A stretch of 50,341 nucleotides of DNA, taken from positions 1-50,341 of the forward strand of contig DBMO01000016.1 in the NCBI GenBank assembly GCA_002298995.1, in the 5' to 3' direction. The notes under the pieces are model-generated. The model had not been told where the DNA came from and did no database searches. It saw nothing but the letters and a program-made list of their open reading frames with translations. Of the stretch, positions 16,129 to 24,695 are shown one piece after another. How positions within the stretch are numbered: position 1 is the first letter of the stretch; each line of letters opens with the position of its first letter. The DNA is from Desulfarculales bacterium UBA696. GTDB lineage: Bacteria; Desulfobacterota; Syntrophobacteria; Syntrophobacterales; Syntrophobacteraceae. The position numbers were made by a program, and so were the translations under genes.

Positions 16129-16824
16129 TCAGGTGTGGCGGTAATACCGCCGCTCGGGGCGGCCAACCACTCCGTAGAGGAGGTCGGCGTCGAGGAAGCC
16201 TTCGCTCACCAAGTGTTCGAGGTAGCGGCGGGCGGTGGTGCGGCTGACGCCCAGTTCTTCGGCCAGCTCCTCGGCGCTGACGGTCTTTTCGGGGTTGTCG
16301 GCAAAGGCACGGCGCACTTTGCGAAGGGTTAGCGGGTCGATGCCCTTGGGTGTTTCGGGCTGGTCGATATGCTTTGCGGGGTTGGGTCTGAGCAGCCGGT
16401 CCACCACTCCCTGGTCCAGGGTGCCTCCGGAATGTATGCCGGCATTGTAATCGCGGTATTTCTCCATGGATTCCTGGAAGCGGGGAAAATAAACCGGTTT
16501 TACGATGTAGTCGAAGACCCCGGCCTGAAGCGCCTCCTTAAGGGTGGACATCTCGCGTGCCGCGGTGATGAGGATCACGTCAATCGTGAGGGCCCCCGCG
16601 CGAAGGCGGCGCAGCAGATCCAGTCCGTTTCCTTCGGGGAAGAACAGATCGAGCAAAACGAGGTCCGGGGCGAGAACCCGTGTAATTTCCTCGGCGTCGG
16701 CAATGGTGTTTGCAATGCCCACTACCTCGAAGCCGGGAATTTTTACGGTAAAGCGGCGGTGCAGCTCCGAGATGCGCGGATCGTCTTCTATAATGACCAC
16801 GCGTATTTGATGCGCATCAGTCAT
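16129..16824 (-). CDS. dcuR: DcuR/CitB-type response regulator
   Basis: A 231-residue response regulator. The receiver domain (about 8-125) has the acidic pair in VVIIEDDPRI, phospho-acceptor D59 in LVLLDLFF, and the conserved lysine in YIVKPVYF. The C-terminal half is the CitB-family helix-turn-helix (VSAEELAEELGVSRTTARRY), not LuxR- or OmpR-like. ATG at 16824 is chosen over TTG at 16830. The sensor gene ends 47 bases upstream and the carrier lies downstream, so the order is dcuS-dcuR-carrier. It probably activates the carrier when C4-dicarboxylate is sensed. Confidence 0.9.
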   Translation of the reverse strand: MTDAHQIRVVIIEDDPRISELHRRFTVKIPGFEVVGIANTIADAEEITRVLAPDLVLLDLFFPEGNGLDLLRRLRAGALTIDVILITAAREMSTLKEALQAGVFDYIVKPVYFPRFQESMEKYRDYNAGIHSGGTLDQGVVDRLLRPNPAKHIDQPETPKGIDPLTLRKVRRAFADNPEKTVSAEELAEELGVSRTTARRYLEHLVSEGFLDADLLYGVVGRPERRYYRHT

Positions 16825-16871
16825 TTTCAAGCCCCCAGTACTTGTTTTATACCACAGCTGCCGGGTAAACG

Positions 16872-18488
16872 CTATTTTCGGGCCGTCCCGTTCTTTGGGA
16901 TGCTCACGGTGAACAGTGCGCCTCCCAGTTCTCCCTGCCCAAAGCTGATGCTGCCGGCGGCGGCCTCGACTGCCCGGTGCACCAGGTAGAGGCCGACGCC
17001 CCGGCCAGGTCCCTCGTGGGTCGTAACTCCCCTTTCGAACAGCGAGTCGGCGATCCGAGCCGGAATCCCACGGCCCGAGTCCTCGACCTCGATTATAAGG
17101 TCCAGTCCGAGGTCCGTCAGAAAGAGCCGAACATCGGCGGCTTCTTCGGCTTCGCGAGCGGCCTCGAAGGCGTTGTCGAGCAGATTGCCAAGAATCGTCA
17201 CCAACCCCGCGCGGTCAATGTGCGGCGGGATATCAGCAAATGAGCTGTCCGGATCGAGCTTGAGATTGATTTTAAGCTCGCGGGCACGGTTGAATTTCCC
17301 GAGGATAAGCCCCGCGACCACCGGGTCAGGGATGGCTTCGGCCAAGGTATTTAGAAGCTCCTGGTATCCACTGGCCTCGTTCATGACAAGTTCGAGCGCT
17401 TCCTGGTGCGCTCCGATTTGGATCAGTCCGGCGACGGTGTGGAGCTTGTTCGAGTATTCGTGGGTCTGGGCGCGCAGCAAATCCGAATATTCCTGCATGT
17501 GCAGCAGCTTTCGGGCAAGCCGGTCGATTTCGTCCTTGGGGCGAAAGCTCGCAACCGCCCCGGAAACGGGCCCCAGGGGAAGAATGTTTACTATCATGGC
17601 GCGATCGGCGATGTAAATTTCGCGGTCGTTAGCCCTCCGCTTCTCGGCGAGCGCCTGTTCCATCTCACGGCACGCGCTTATTTCGCTCAAGTGGCGTCCG
17701 CGAAGGTCTTCATCCGGCGCCAGGTCAAGGTAGCGCCGCGCCGCGTGGTTAACCAGCGTGAGCCGGCCCGCTCCGTCAACAGCCACCACCCCTTCGCGGA
17801 TGGATTCAATTATGGCGTTTCGCTCCTCGAAGAGAGCGGCAATTTCATGCGGCTCCAGCCCGAAGATGGCCGTCTTGAAAGATTTCCCTATATATCCGGC
17901 CCCGAGTACTCCGAACAGCAGCACCACAGCCGCGTAGCCAATGATTTTTCGCTGCTGGGCATAAACCTGCGCCTCGATTTCATCCTGAAGATGGCCTACG
18001 GCCACAAATCCGATGATCTCGCCGCCCGCATTGCGTACCGGAACAAAGCCGCGCATCGACGGGCCAAGGGTCCCCACGGCGAGAGAGACATACGAACGAC
18101 CCTCGTTTACCGCAGCCTGGTAATCACCTCCCACGAATTCTTGTCCAATTCTTTCCGGGACGGGATGGCTGTAGCGAATCCCCTGCCTGTCGGCAACAAC
18201 GACGTATTCGGCAAATGAAGCCCGCCTCACCTGTTCGGCCAACTCCTGGATCCGCGTAGGGTCCCGCTTCTCAATCCCTTCCACGACAATTGGATTGAGG
18301 GCCACCGCCTCAGCCACAACCAGCGTCTTGTTCTCGATCTGGTGCAGCATGATGCCCCGTATCGAGTCCGACGAGACGGCCCCTATCAGTATGGCAAGCA
18401 GGAAGAGGAGCGCACTGACCAGCAGGCTCAACCTCAATTGCAGCCCCCTGGGAATAAAGCGTCCGGCCCATGCAAGGATTGAATTCAC
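16872..18488 (-). CDS. dcuS: DcuS/CitA-type C4-dicarboxylate sensor histidine kinase
   Basis: A 538-residue membrane sensor kinase. One membrane segment is at about 18-38. The periplasmic sCache/PASp domain spans about 42-180, with residues corresponding to DcuS fumarate ligands R105 and H108 (GIRYSHP) and R146 (GPSMRGFVPV). A second membrane segment is at about 183-200. A cytoplasmic PAS domain is at about 225-325, then a SPOB-type HisKA with H343 (QTHEYSNKLH), and a HATPase with N and G boxes (NLLDNAFEA; DSGRGIP; GRGVGLYLV). Start is GTG with GGGAG seven bases upstream. The ligand residues support C4-dicarboxylate rather than citrate sensing. Confidence 0.9.
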   Translation of the reverse strand: MNSILAWAGRFIPRGLQLRLSLLVSALLFLLAILIGAVSSDSIRGIMLHQIENKTLVVAEAVALNPIVVEGIEKRDPTRIQELAEQVRRASFAEYVVVADRQGIRYSHPVPERIGQEFVGGDYQAAVNEGRSYVSLAVGTLGPSMRGFVPVRNAGGEIIGFVAVGHLQDEIEAQVYAQQRKIIGYAAVVLLFGVLGAGYIGKSFKTAIFGLEPHEIAALFEERNAIIESIREGVVAVDGAGRLTLVNHAARRYLDLAPDEDLRGRHLSEISACREMEQALAEKRRANDREIYIADRAMIVNILPLGPVSGAVASFRPKDEIDRLARKLLHMQEYSDLLRAQTHEYSNKLHTVAGLIQIGAHQEALELVMNEASGYQELLNTLAEAIPDPVVAGLILGKFNRARELKINLKLDPDSSFADIPPHIDRAGLVTILGNLLDNAFEAAREAEEAADVRLFLTDLGLDLIIEVEDSGRGIPARIADSLFERGVTTHEGPGRGVGLYLVHRAVEAAAGSISFGQGELGGALFTVSIPKNGTARK

Positions 18489-18787
18489 GAATGCTCTCCC
18501 ATTTCAGATTTATTTACCAAGGTCCTATTTTGCCTGTGATAACATATTATACGTAGAAAATTTAGGAATTTAGAAGTTCAGGGATTAGTACCAATTTGGC
18601 GGCAAGGCTACGTACAGCGGCAAGCGCTCACCTTGAACTATATGGAGGATTCAAGGAATTGAAAGGATGCCGTGCAAATGGCTCAATTTCATGTCGGTCC
18701 CAATATTTTTTCCCCTACCGAAGATGCGCTGGTTCAGGTAATATGCGCAGGTGGGTAATGTTTTCTAACCAGAGGAATTAAATTTCC

Positions 18788-19171
18788 GTGGCATACTCAG
18801 AGATGGTGGCGTTGGTCGTGGACGATTTTGCCACGATGCGCCGCATAATCAAAAAAGTTCTGAAAGATCTCCAATTCGGGGATGTGGTCGAGGCTGACAA
18901 TGGAGCCGAGGCCCTCAAAATCCTCAGGTCTTCCAAGATCGATCTGATCGTCTCCGACTGGAATATGCCCGAAATGGGGGGGCTGGAACTCCTCAAGCTC
19001 GTCCGTGGGGACGAACAACTGAAGGCTATTCCCTTCCTCATGGTTACCGCCGAGGCCCAGAAGGAAAACATTATGGAAGCGGTCAAGGCGAAGGTCAGCA
19101 ACTACGTGGTAAAACCCTTCACGGCGGCTATACTAGAAGAAAAGATCACCAAGATCATTCCCCGGGGTTAG
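18788..19171 (+). CDS. CheY-like single-domain response regulator
   Basis: A 127-residue receiver-only protein that matches the catalytic positions of E. coli CheY by count: D12, D13, D57, T87 and K109. The FATMRRIIKKVLK segment is CheY-like and includes the switch-binding helix positions, so flagellar-motor control is plausible, but no chemotaxis or flagellar gene is in the window. Start is GTG at 18788; ATG at 18803 is possible but would remove conserved N-terminal residues. Upstream 18489-18787 has no gene; it holds a GGAATTTAG/GGGATTAG-like degenerate tract. It is convergent with ntrX, ten bases apart. Confidence 0.85.
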   Translation: MAYSEMVALVVDDFATMRRIIKKVLKDLQFGDVVEADNGAEALKILRSSKIDLIVSDWNMPEMGGLELLKLVRGDEQLKAIPFLMVTAEAQKENIMEAVKAKVSNYVVKPFTAAILEEKITKIIPRG

Positions 19172-19181
19172 CCTGCGATCA

Positions 19182-20555
19182 TCATCCCGCCGGATTGTCC
19201 TCCCTTATTCCGAGTATTCTCATCTTTCGGTGAAGATATGCTCTTTCAAGGCCGATCTGCGCGGCCGTTACGGAGATGTTCCAGCCGTTTTCCTCAAGCT
19301 TCCTGATGAGGTAGTCGCGCTCGAAAGACGATCTGGCCTCTTTCAAGGTGGGAAACTGGAAATAACTCAGCTCCCCATTCGCCCTTGGCTCCGCGCTCAG
19401 AAGCTCCGAGGGGAGGTCGGCGGGGCGGATTTCCTGGCCCGGTGTCATTATAATCAGGCGTTCGACGAAATTTTTGAGTTCCCGAATATTTCCGGGCCAT
19501 GTGTACTGCTGAAGTATGGGAAAGATCGCCGGGTCGATGTTCTTCTTGCCAAGGGAGCTTTCGCCGGCAAGCTCGGCTGCAAAACTTTCCACCAGCAGCG
19601 GTATATCTTCGAGCCGGTCCCGCAGTGGGGGAACGAAAATCGGGATAACGTTCAGCCGGTAGTAGAGGTCCTGCCGGAACCTGCCCAGTTCTATTTCCTT
19701 GGCCAGGTCCTTGTTGGTTGCGGCAACGATCCTCACATCCACTTCGACCGGATGGGAGCCGCCGACCCTCTCGAAGGTCTGTTCCTGGATTATGCGCAAT
19801 ATCTTGGCCTGGGTCCTCAGGCTCATGTCCCCGATTTCGTCGAGGAAAAGCGTCCCGGTGTTTGCCAGGTCGAATTTTCCCTTGCGCTTCTCGTATGCAC
19901 CGGTAAACGAGCCTTTCTCATGCCCGAAAAGTTCGCTTTCGATGAGTTCCTCGGGTATGGCGGCGCAGTTTACCTCGATCATTGGGCGGTTTGCGCGCCG
20001 GCTCGAAAGGTGGATCAGCCGGGCGGCAAGCTCTTTTCCAGTGCCGTTTTCTCCGCTGATCAGCACAGTGGCGTTGGTCGGGGCCGCGCGGCTGATCTGT
20101 TCCCTCAGGCTCTCGACCGCTATGCTGGCGCCGGTCATCCTGCTCGGCTTGTGAGCCTTCCTGCGAAGGATGCGATTTTCTTCCTCGAGCCTGGAAAACT
20201 CGACGGCGTTTTGAATCGACACCAGCACCCGGTCTATCGAAAGCGGTTTTTCGATAAAATCGAACGCGCCCATGCGGGTGGCCTTTACCGCCGTTTCGAT
20301 GTTGCCGTGCCCGGAGATGATTATCACCGGGACCTGCGGGTAGATCTTCTTAATCTCCGAGAGCACCGTCAGCCCATCGGTCCCCGGCATCCATACATCG
20401 AGCAGAATAAGGTCCGGCTGGTCCTTCTTGGCCTTCTCGATCGCCTCCTCGCCCGATTCCGCCAGGCTGATTCCGTAGCCTTCATCGAGCAATATGCCGC
20501 TCAACGACTGAAGTATGCTGATCTCGTCATCCACTATGAGAATTTTTTGCTTCAT
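19182..20555 (-). CDS. ntrX: NtrX-type sigma-54 response regulator
   Basis: A 457-residue NtrC-family regulator: receiver domain (1-125, phospho-acceptor D53), a linker, the AAA+ sigma-54 interaction domain with Walker A GENGTGKE near 168-175 and GSFTGA at 215-220, and a C-terminal Fis-type helix-turn-helix (ISVTAAQIGLERAYLHRKM). GSFTGA differs at the second position from canonical GAFTGA, a change known in some family members. The start is ATG with GAGGT five bases upstream. It is the partner of NtrY, whose gene ends about 0.8 kb upstream on the same strand. It regulates nitrogen or redox genes in other Proteobacteria. Confidence 0.9.
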   Translation of the reverse strand: MKQKILIVDDEISILQSLSGILLDEGYGISLAESGEEAIEKAKKDQPDLILLDVWMPGTDGLTVLSEIKKIYPQVPVIIISGHGNIETAVKATRMGAFDFIEKPLSIDRVLVSIQNAVEFSRLEEENRILRRKAHKPSRMTGASIAVESLREQISRAAPTNATVLISGENGTGKELAARLIHLSSRRANRPMIEVNCAAIPEELIESELFGHEKGSFTGAYEKRKGKFDLANTGTLFLDEIGDMSLRTQAKILRIIQEQTFERVGGSHPVEVDVRIVAATNKDLAKEIELGRFRQDLYYRLNVIPIFVPPLRDRLEDIPLLVESFAAELAGESSLGKKNIDPAIFPILQQYTWPGNIRELKNFVERLIIMTPGQEIRPADLPSELLSAEPRANGELSYFQFPTLKEARSSFERDYLIRKLEENGWNISVTAAQIGLERAYLHRKMRILGIREDNPAG

Positions 20556-20662
20556 TCTTTACCTCGATACCCCGGTAGATCAGATTCACCGCAGAGGACG
20601 CAGAGAAAGACACTTAGAGCCTATCAATAAATAATTCGGACCGCCCCAAAACCGTGAATTTT

Positions 20663-20780
20663 GTAGGGTGGGCACAGTTTTATCTTGCCCACCGATTGTA
20701 GTTTTCCTTGAGACAGGGTTGGTGGGCACGATAAAACTGTGCCCACCCTACAATGGGTTTTATTTAAGGATAAGCCCTTA
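20663..20780. repeat. dispersed repeat family 1, complete hairpin copy with tail
   Basis: Left arm 20663-20693 and right arm 20721-20751, both 31 bases, are reverse complements except for one position (CTTG versus CGTG). A 27-base loop separates them. The tail ending AAGGATAAGCCCTTAG at about 20765-20780 is the same as at 1910-1925. It lies downstream of the short MreB-like gene. Confidence 0.85.
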
Positions 20781-20783
20781 GTT

Positions 20784-21314
20784 CTAAGTTGTATTTTTGC
20801 CCCATCCCAGTTTACCGCCCGTTTCAGGGAATCGAGATTCTGCAATTTCTTGTATATCGAGAACTCGACCTGTCCATACAAATGAGTCACGAGCTCCAAC
20901 CAATTCAGCAAGATCGCGAAGGGCTCTGTGCTCGATTTCAGTCAATCCCCCTTCAATCTTCTCAAGAGGGTGCATTATAATGATCGGTCTAACAAAAGCC
21001 TTCCTGTTAATTACTCGCCTGATGAAATAACGAAGGGTCGCGGAAGCGATTTCGAAATCCCGAATACAGGATCTTGGATGGTCAAAACCATTGTGAATTT
21101 TGACTGAATCATCAATCGCCGGGTCGATCATCTCCGCTTCTGATCCAGCGGCAATGATAGTCCCTTTGCCTTTTGAGCCAATGCGCACTGCGAGTAGCGG
21201 CTTATCTTCGAACGTATGATTTTCTTCGACTAAGGTGACTGAAAGCAAGTCGGCCTTGATCTTGACGTAAATAGTATTTTTGAAAAACCTGCCGATAAGC
21301 CAATCTATTATCAC
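20784..21314 (-). CDS. short MreB-like (rod-shape) domain protein
   Basis: About 176 residues resembling the N-terminal part of MreB. The core pattern is FFKNTIYVKI, IAAGSEAEM, FEIASATLRYFIRRVINR and HPLEKIEGGLTEIEHRALRD with LAELVGARDSF, matching MreB strand and helix blocks by eye. The MreB phosphate-1 loop (DLGTANT type) is replaced by NTIYVKI. The phosphate-2 loop is absent because the protein ends early, so ATP binding is doubtful. I chose GTG at 21314; a frame open to 21368 would translate the flanking inverted repeat. It lies between ntrY and ntrX inside the bounded segment. Function is unknown; a filament or scaffold role is only a guess. Confidence 0.65.
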   Translation of the reverse strand: MIIDWLIGRFFKNTIYVKIKADLLSVTLVEENHTFEDKPLLAVRIGSKGKGTIIAAGSEAEMIDPAIDDSVKIHNGFDHPRSCIRDFEIASATLRYFIRRVINRKAFVRPIIIMHPLEKIEGGLTEIEHRALRDLAELVGARDSFVWTGRVLDIQEIAESRFPETGGKLGWGKNTT

Positions 21315-21370
21315 AAGTTTGTTCTCAGCAATCTCCGCGCTCTCTGCGGTGAATGATCCTGCAATCAAAA

Positions 21371-23578
21371 TTACCCGGGCAGTTCGATAGTGAATACCGT
21401 TCCGTTCGGCTTGTTTTCGCGCACGCGAATAAATCCATTATGGTCGGCTATGATGCTCGATACGATGGCGAGCCCCAGCCCGGTTCCTTTTGCCTTTGTC
21501 GAATAGTAGGGCTCGAAGATCTTGAGCCTGTTTTCGGGGGCTATTCCGTGGCCCGTGTCGGCGCATTGCAGCCGGGCTATCTTGAGGACCGGGTCGTAGG
21601 AGAGGCTGATCGAGACCTCCCCCTCCTTCTGATGGAGGGCGTGGACTGCATTGTCCAGCAAATTTATAATCACCTGCCTGAACTGGTCGCGATCCAGCTG
21701 GAGCGGGGGCATCGATTCGTCTTTTTCGAGCCGGAAAGCAATGCGGTTGAAATTATGGCGGTAGAGGCCGAGGCCTTCTTCGACTATCTCGGAGAGGCTG
21801 CACGGGGCGAGGCGGGCGCGGGGAAGGCGGGCGAATTTCGAAAATTCGTTCACGAGGCGCTGCATGTGGTCAACCTGCTGGATAATCGTCCGGGTGCATT
21901 CGTCGAACACCGAGCCGTCGGGATCCACCATCTCCGAGTATTTTCGCCGAAGCCTCTGGGCGCTTAGCTGAATAGGGGTGAGCGGGTTCTTGATCTCATG
22001 GGCAATCCGGCGGGCCACTTCGCGCCAGGCGGCCATCCGCTGGGCTTTTTCCAATTCGGTGAAGTCGTCAAGAACCGCAACCAGCCCCATGTAGTTTTCT
22101 GAGTCGTCCCGAAGAATCGAAACCTTCACGAGAAGCGACATGGGCGAGCCTGAAACCTTCACCTGTACCGCCCGTTCGAGATAGGGCTGGCGGGAGGCCC
22201 CGTATGAGGATTTAAACGAATTGATGATATCCAGATGCGATTTATCGACGAACTTACTGTAATGCTCGCCCCTTAACTCTTCGGCCCTGTACCCAAAAAG
22301 AGCCTCCGCCGATTTGTTGATGGTCGTGATATTGCCGTCCGCATCGACGCTGACCACCGCCGCGGCGATATTTTTCAGGACGATTTCCATGTAGCGGCGG
22401 CGCTCATCGAGTTCGATATTCGTGCTCTGGAGGTCCCTGTAGGCGCGGTCGAGCTTTTCGCGGCTCTCCCTAAGATCGCCCGTCATCTGGTTGAATGACT
22501 CCATCAGCATGCCGATTTCATCGAGCCTGCCCGGCTCCAGTCGCACGTCCAAGTCACCGTCGGCGATTCGCTGGGTAGCCGTTACCATGTTCTGTATCGG
22601 ACCCGTGAGGTTTTTCGCGAGATAGAAACCGAACCATACAGCCGCAAATACCGCCAGGATGGTGACAATGGAGAAGGTGATAAAATGGCTCTTCTTTAAG
22701 GGCACGTGGAGCATTTTTAGCTGGAGAAAGTCTTCGTAGCCGGCGGTAATCGAGTCCATTTTCTGCGCAAGCTGGACCGGAAAGAGCCTCACGGCGATGA
22801 GCGCACCGTCCGGCATCCGGCCGGGAGGATCGAGTTGAAAGGGCAGCTTGACAGCTATTGCGTTAAGTTCGCCCGGCAGCAGGTCGATGATCCTGGACGC
22901 AGCGCCGCTTTCATTTTGAAAGCCGTTTCTGAGGAAGGCCGGATCGATCCGCGGCAAGGTCTCCTGCCGTGAACTCCACGTAAGTGCCCCGGAAGAATCA
23001 TAGACGAACAGTCCATCGAGCCTGCTTCGCCGGAGAAGCTTCTGGGCGTTTGCTTCCGCGCCCTCCGCGCCGCGCGCGCGAAAGGCGTCGGCGATCTCCG
23101 GCAGGAGCGCCCCGCACTCCGAGGCCATATTGGCGCGCTCCTGCTCGGTGAACTGCTTGACGAGCTGTACCGAGCTCTCCAGCGAGCGTTCCACCTGTGA
23201 GCTGAACCAGTAGTCAAGACTCGAGAATATGAACTGGCTCGCCATCCAGAAAAGCGGGATCGCCGGAATGAGCGTCAGGCCCACGGATGCCGCTACGAGC
23301 CTGGTCTTGAGCTTCGATCCTGGAACGTTTCGCTTCCGCTCGAAGACCAGCTTCACGATGTTTCGCAGCACCAGGTAGGCCAGAAGCAGCAGAAGCAGAA
23401 CGTTCAAGTTTACGAAGGCGAAAAGGAGGAGGTTGCTCAGGAGCGGCAGATCGGTGCGGAGCCTGAAAAACCAGCCTTGCAGGAAACCGACCCCAAGGAT
23501 CAGAACGAAGGTTGCCGCAACCAGGACGCGTTCGATTTTTCGGCGCTTTTCCTTTGACTTGAGGTCTTGCTGATTCAT
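21371..23578 (-). CDS. ntrY: NtrY-type membrane sensor histidine kinase
   Basis: A 735-residue sensor kinase. Membrane segments are at about 18-38, 48-72, 95-118 and 300-320, with an extracytoplasmic region between the last two. HAMP is at about 320-372 and PAS at about 396-510. The HisKA phospho-acceptor H527 is in RRIAHEIKNPLTPIQL, and the ATPase domain has DTGHGI and GTGLGLAIV. This is the usual NtrY layout. It starts two bases after the DUF4390 gene, and that pair is usual for NtrYX loci of this group. The stop TAA at 21371-21373 is immediately followed by the inverted-repeat-bounded segment. Confidence 0.92.
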   Translation of the reverse strand: MNQQDLKSKEKRRKIERVLVAATFVLILGVGFLQGWFFRLRTDLPLLSNLLLFAFVNLNVLLLLLLAYLVLRNIVKLVFERKRNVPGSKLKTRLVAASVGLTLIPAIPLFWMASQFIFSSLDYWFSSQVERSLESSVQLVKQFTEQERANMASECGALLPEIADAFRARGAEGAEANAQKLLRRSRLDGLFVYDSSGALTWSSRQETLPRIDPAFLRNGFQNESGAASRIIDLLPGELNAIAVKLPFQLDPPGRMPDGALIAVRLFPVQLAQKMDSITAGYEDFLQLKMLHVPLKKSHFITFSIVTILAVFAAVWFGFYLAKNLTGPIQNMVTATQRIADGDLDVRLEPGRLDEIGMLMESFNQMTGDLRESREKLDRAYRDLQSTNIELDERRRYMEIVLKNIAAAVVSVDADGNITTINKSAEALFGYRAEELRGEHYSKFVDKSHLDIINSFKSSYGASRQPYLERAVQVKVSGSPMSLLVKVSILRDDSENYMGLVAVLDDFTELEKAQRMAAWREVARRIAHEIKNPLTPIQLSAQRLRRKYSEMVDPDGSVFDECTRTIIQQVDHMQRLVNEFSKFARLPRARLAPCSLSEIVEEGLGLYRHNFNRIAFRLEKDESMPPLQLDRDQFRQVIINLLDNAVHALHQKEGEVSISLSYDPVLKIARLQCADTGHGIAPENRLKIFEPYYSTKAKGTGLGLAIVSSIIADHNGFIRVRENKPNGTVFTIELPG

Positions 23579-23580
23579 GG

Positions 23581-24162
23581 CTACATCGAAAACTTGACTG
23601 TGTACCAGTCGGTTTCAAAATCCCAGAGCGATACCCAAAAAATGATGTAGCGAAAGAAAAAGGGCAGTTCGACCTTCGAGAGTTCGGCCTTTACCTTGAG
23701 GGTATATTCGAGGTCCTTGCGAAGCCAGCAGGTGGCTATTATCGGCAACCCGCGCACCGTGCTCATCCAGGCCTTGGCCTCGTTGAAATTGCGGGTCACG
23801 AGAAACTTCTGCGGGTGCTCCGGCAGGTGGACCTGGAACTCGTTATTGAGGCGGTTATACCTTATCGTATGTTCCAGTGCGAAATCGACCACATCGCCCT
23901 TCATCAGCGTTGGCGCGGGCTTTTCCAGTGCGACGATTATCCTGAAAGTGGTTGGTACGCCGTTCAGGATGGCCTCTTCCATTTTCGCCGTAAAACAGTT
24001 TTCGAGCTTGAAGGTGATTTCGAGGTCCTGACCAAACTTGTCGATCGAAAAATCCTGGATTACGGCCTTATTGGACGCCGCGACAAATAGTGGAAATCCG
24101 GCGGCGAAAACCACCAGGAGAAGGCATGCTGATATCCGCGTGAGGAATAGTTTCATAGACAT
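23581..24162 (-). CDS. DUF4390 family exported protein
   Basis: A 193-residue protein with a signal peptide (1-29, LLLVVFAAGFPLFVAAS) followed by a beta-rich domain of the DUF4390 type (AVIQDFSIDKFGQDLEITFK; ATCWLRKDLEYTLKVKAELS), ending WYTVKFSM. Members are encoded next to NtrY-like sensors in many Proteobacteria and are thought to work in the periplasm, perhaps with the sensor domain of NtrY. It ends two bases before ntrY starts, which supports cotranscription. Two tryptophans in the C-terminal WVSLWDFETDW block look conserved. Biochemical function is unknown. Upstream bases 24163-24520 contain no convincing gene. Confidence 0.82.
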   Translation of the reverse strand: MSMKLFLTRISACLLLVVFAAGFPLFVAASNKAVIQDFSIDKFGQDLEITFKLENCFTAKMEEAILNGVPTTFRIIVALEKPAPTLMKGDVVDFALEHTIRYNRLNNEFQVHLPEHPQKFLVTRNFNEAKAWMSTVRGLPIIATCWLRKDLEYTLKVKAELSKVELPFFFRYIIFWVSLWDFETDWYTVKFSM

Positions 24163-24695
24163 TCCGTATCAGGTTCTTAGATGATATCTGCCGGATTCTA
24201 GCGAAGGGCACCGCCGAACACAAGTGAAATGAGCGGTTTGCGGGTTGCAAGTTGCACCCTGTTATGTGCTGACGACTTACACTTGCGCGGAAATTCGGCC
24301 ATTCGCGCAGGGTCCTCGATGGGGCTTTGAATCGCGAGGTGTCGTTCGTCATCGGTTTGGGTGCGCGGAATCGAGGATGAGTGGACGGTTACGGTGGCGT
24401 GCGGGGCAAATTAGGTCGGCAGGGATTTCCCGCGGTCCCCGGTCGCCCGGACCTCTTTCCCGCGCAGGCCCTGGGCGGCGGTGGCCCCCATGGCGACCAG
24501 CACTTGGAGGCGCACTATGTCTATTTCTGCTTCGAGCCAGGGGAGGCAAGCGCGGCGCCCGCCTTCCTTAGCGATTCAGGCGTAGGGTCGAGGGGAATCA
24601 TGACCGCGGCGGTTTGCTCGTCTTCGGGTCTTTCCCGCTCCTTTGGCCTCTTTCGAGAAATATTGGTGTAAAACCGGGGTCCGGGAATGGTGGGT

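Larger units (their letters stand above)
20584..21354. repeat. segment bounded by inverted repeats, between ntrY and ntrX
   Basis: Bases 20584-20606 read ATTCACCGCAGAGGACGCAG plus AGA. The minus strand of 21332-21354 reads the same with only three differences (20 of 23 identical). This TTCACCGCAGAG repeat is a widespread intergenic sequence. Between the arms are the family-1 hairpin and a short MreB-like gene. The segment fills most of the gap of an otherwise expected ntrY-ntrX pair. No transposase is present. Confidence 0.6.

Noticed and set aside
19230..20630. Long open frame of 466 codons on the plus strand over ntrX
   Set aside because: It is antisense to ntrX, which has intact receiver, AAA+ and Fis domains. 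The antisense product has no recognisable pattern and the openness follows from GC-rich codon use.
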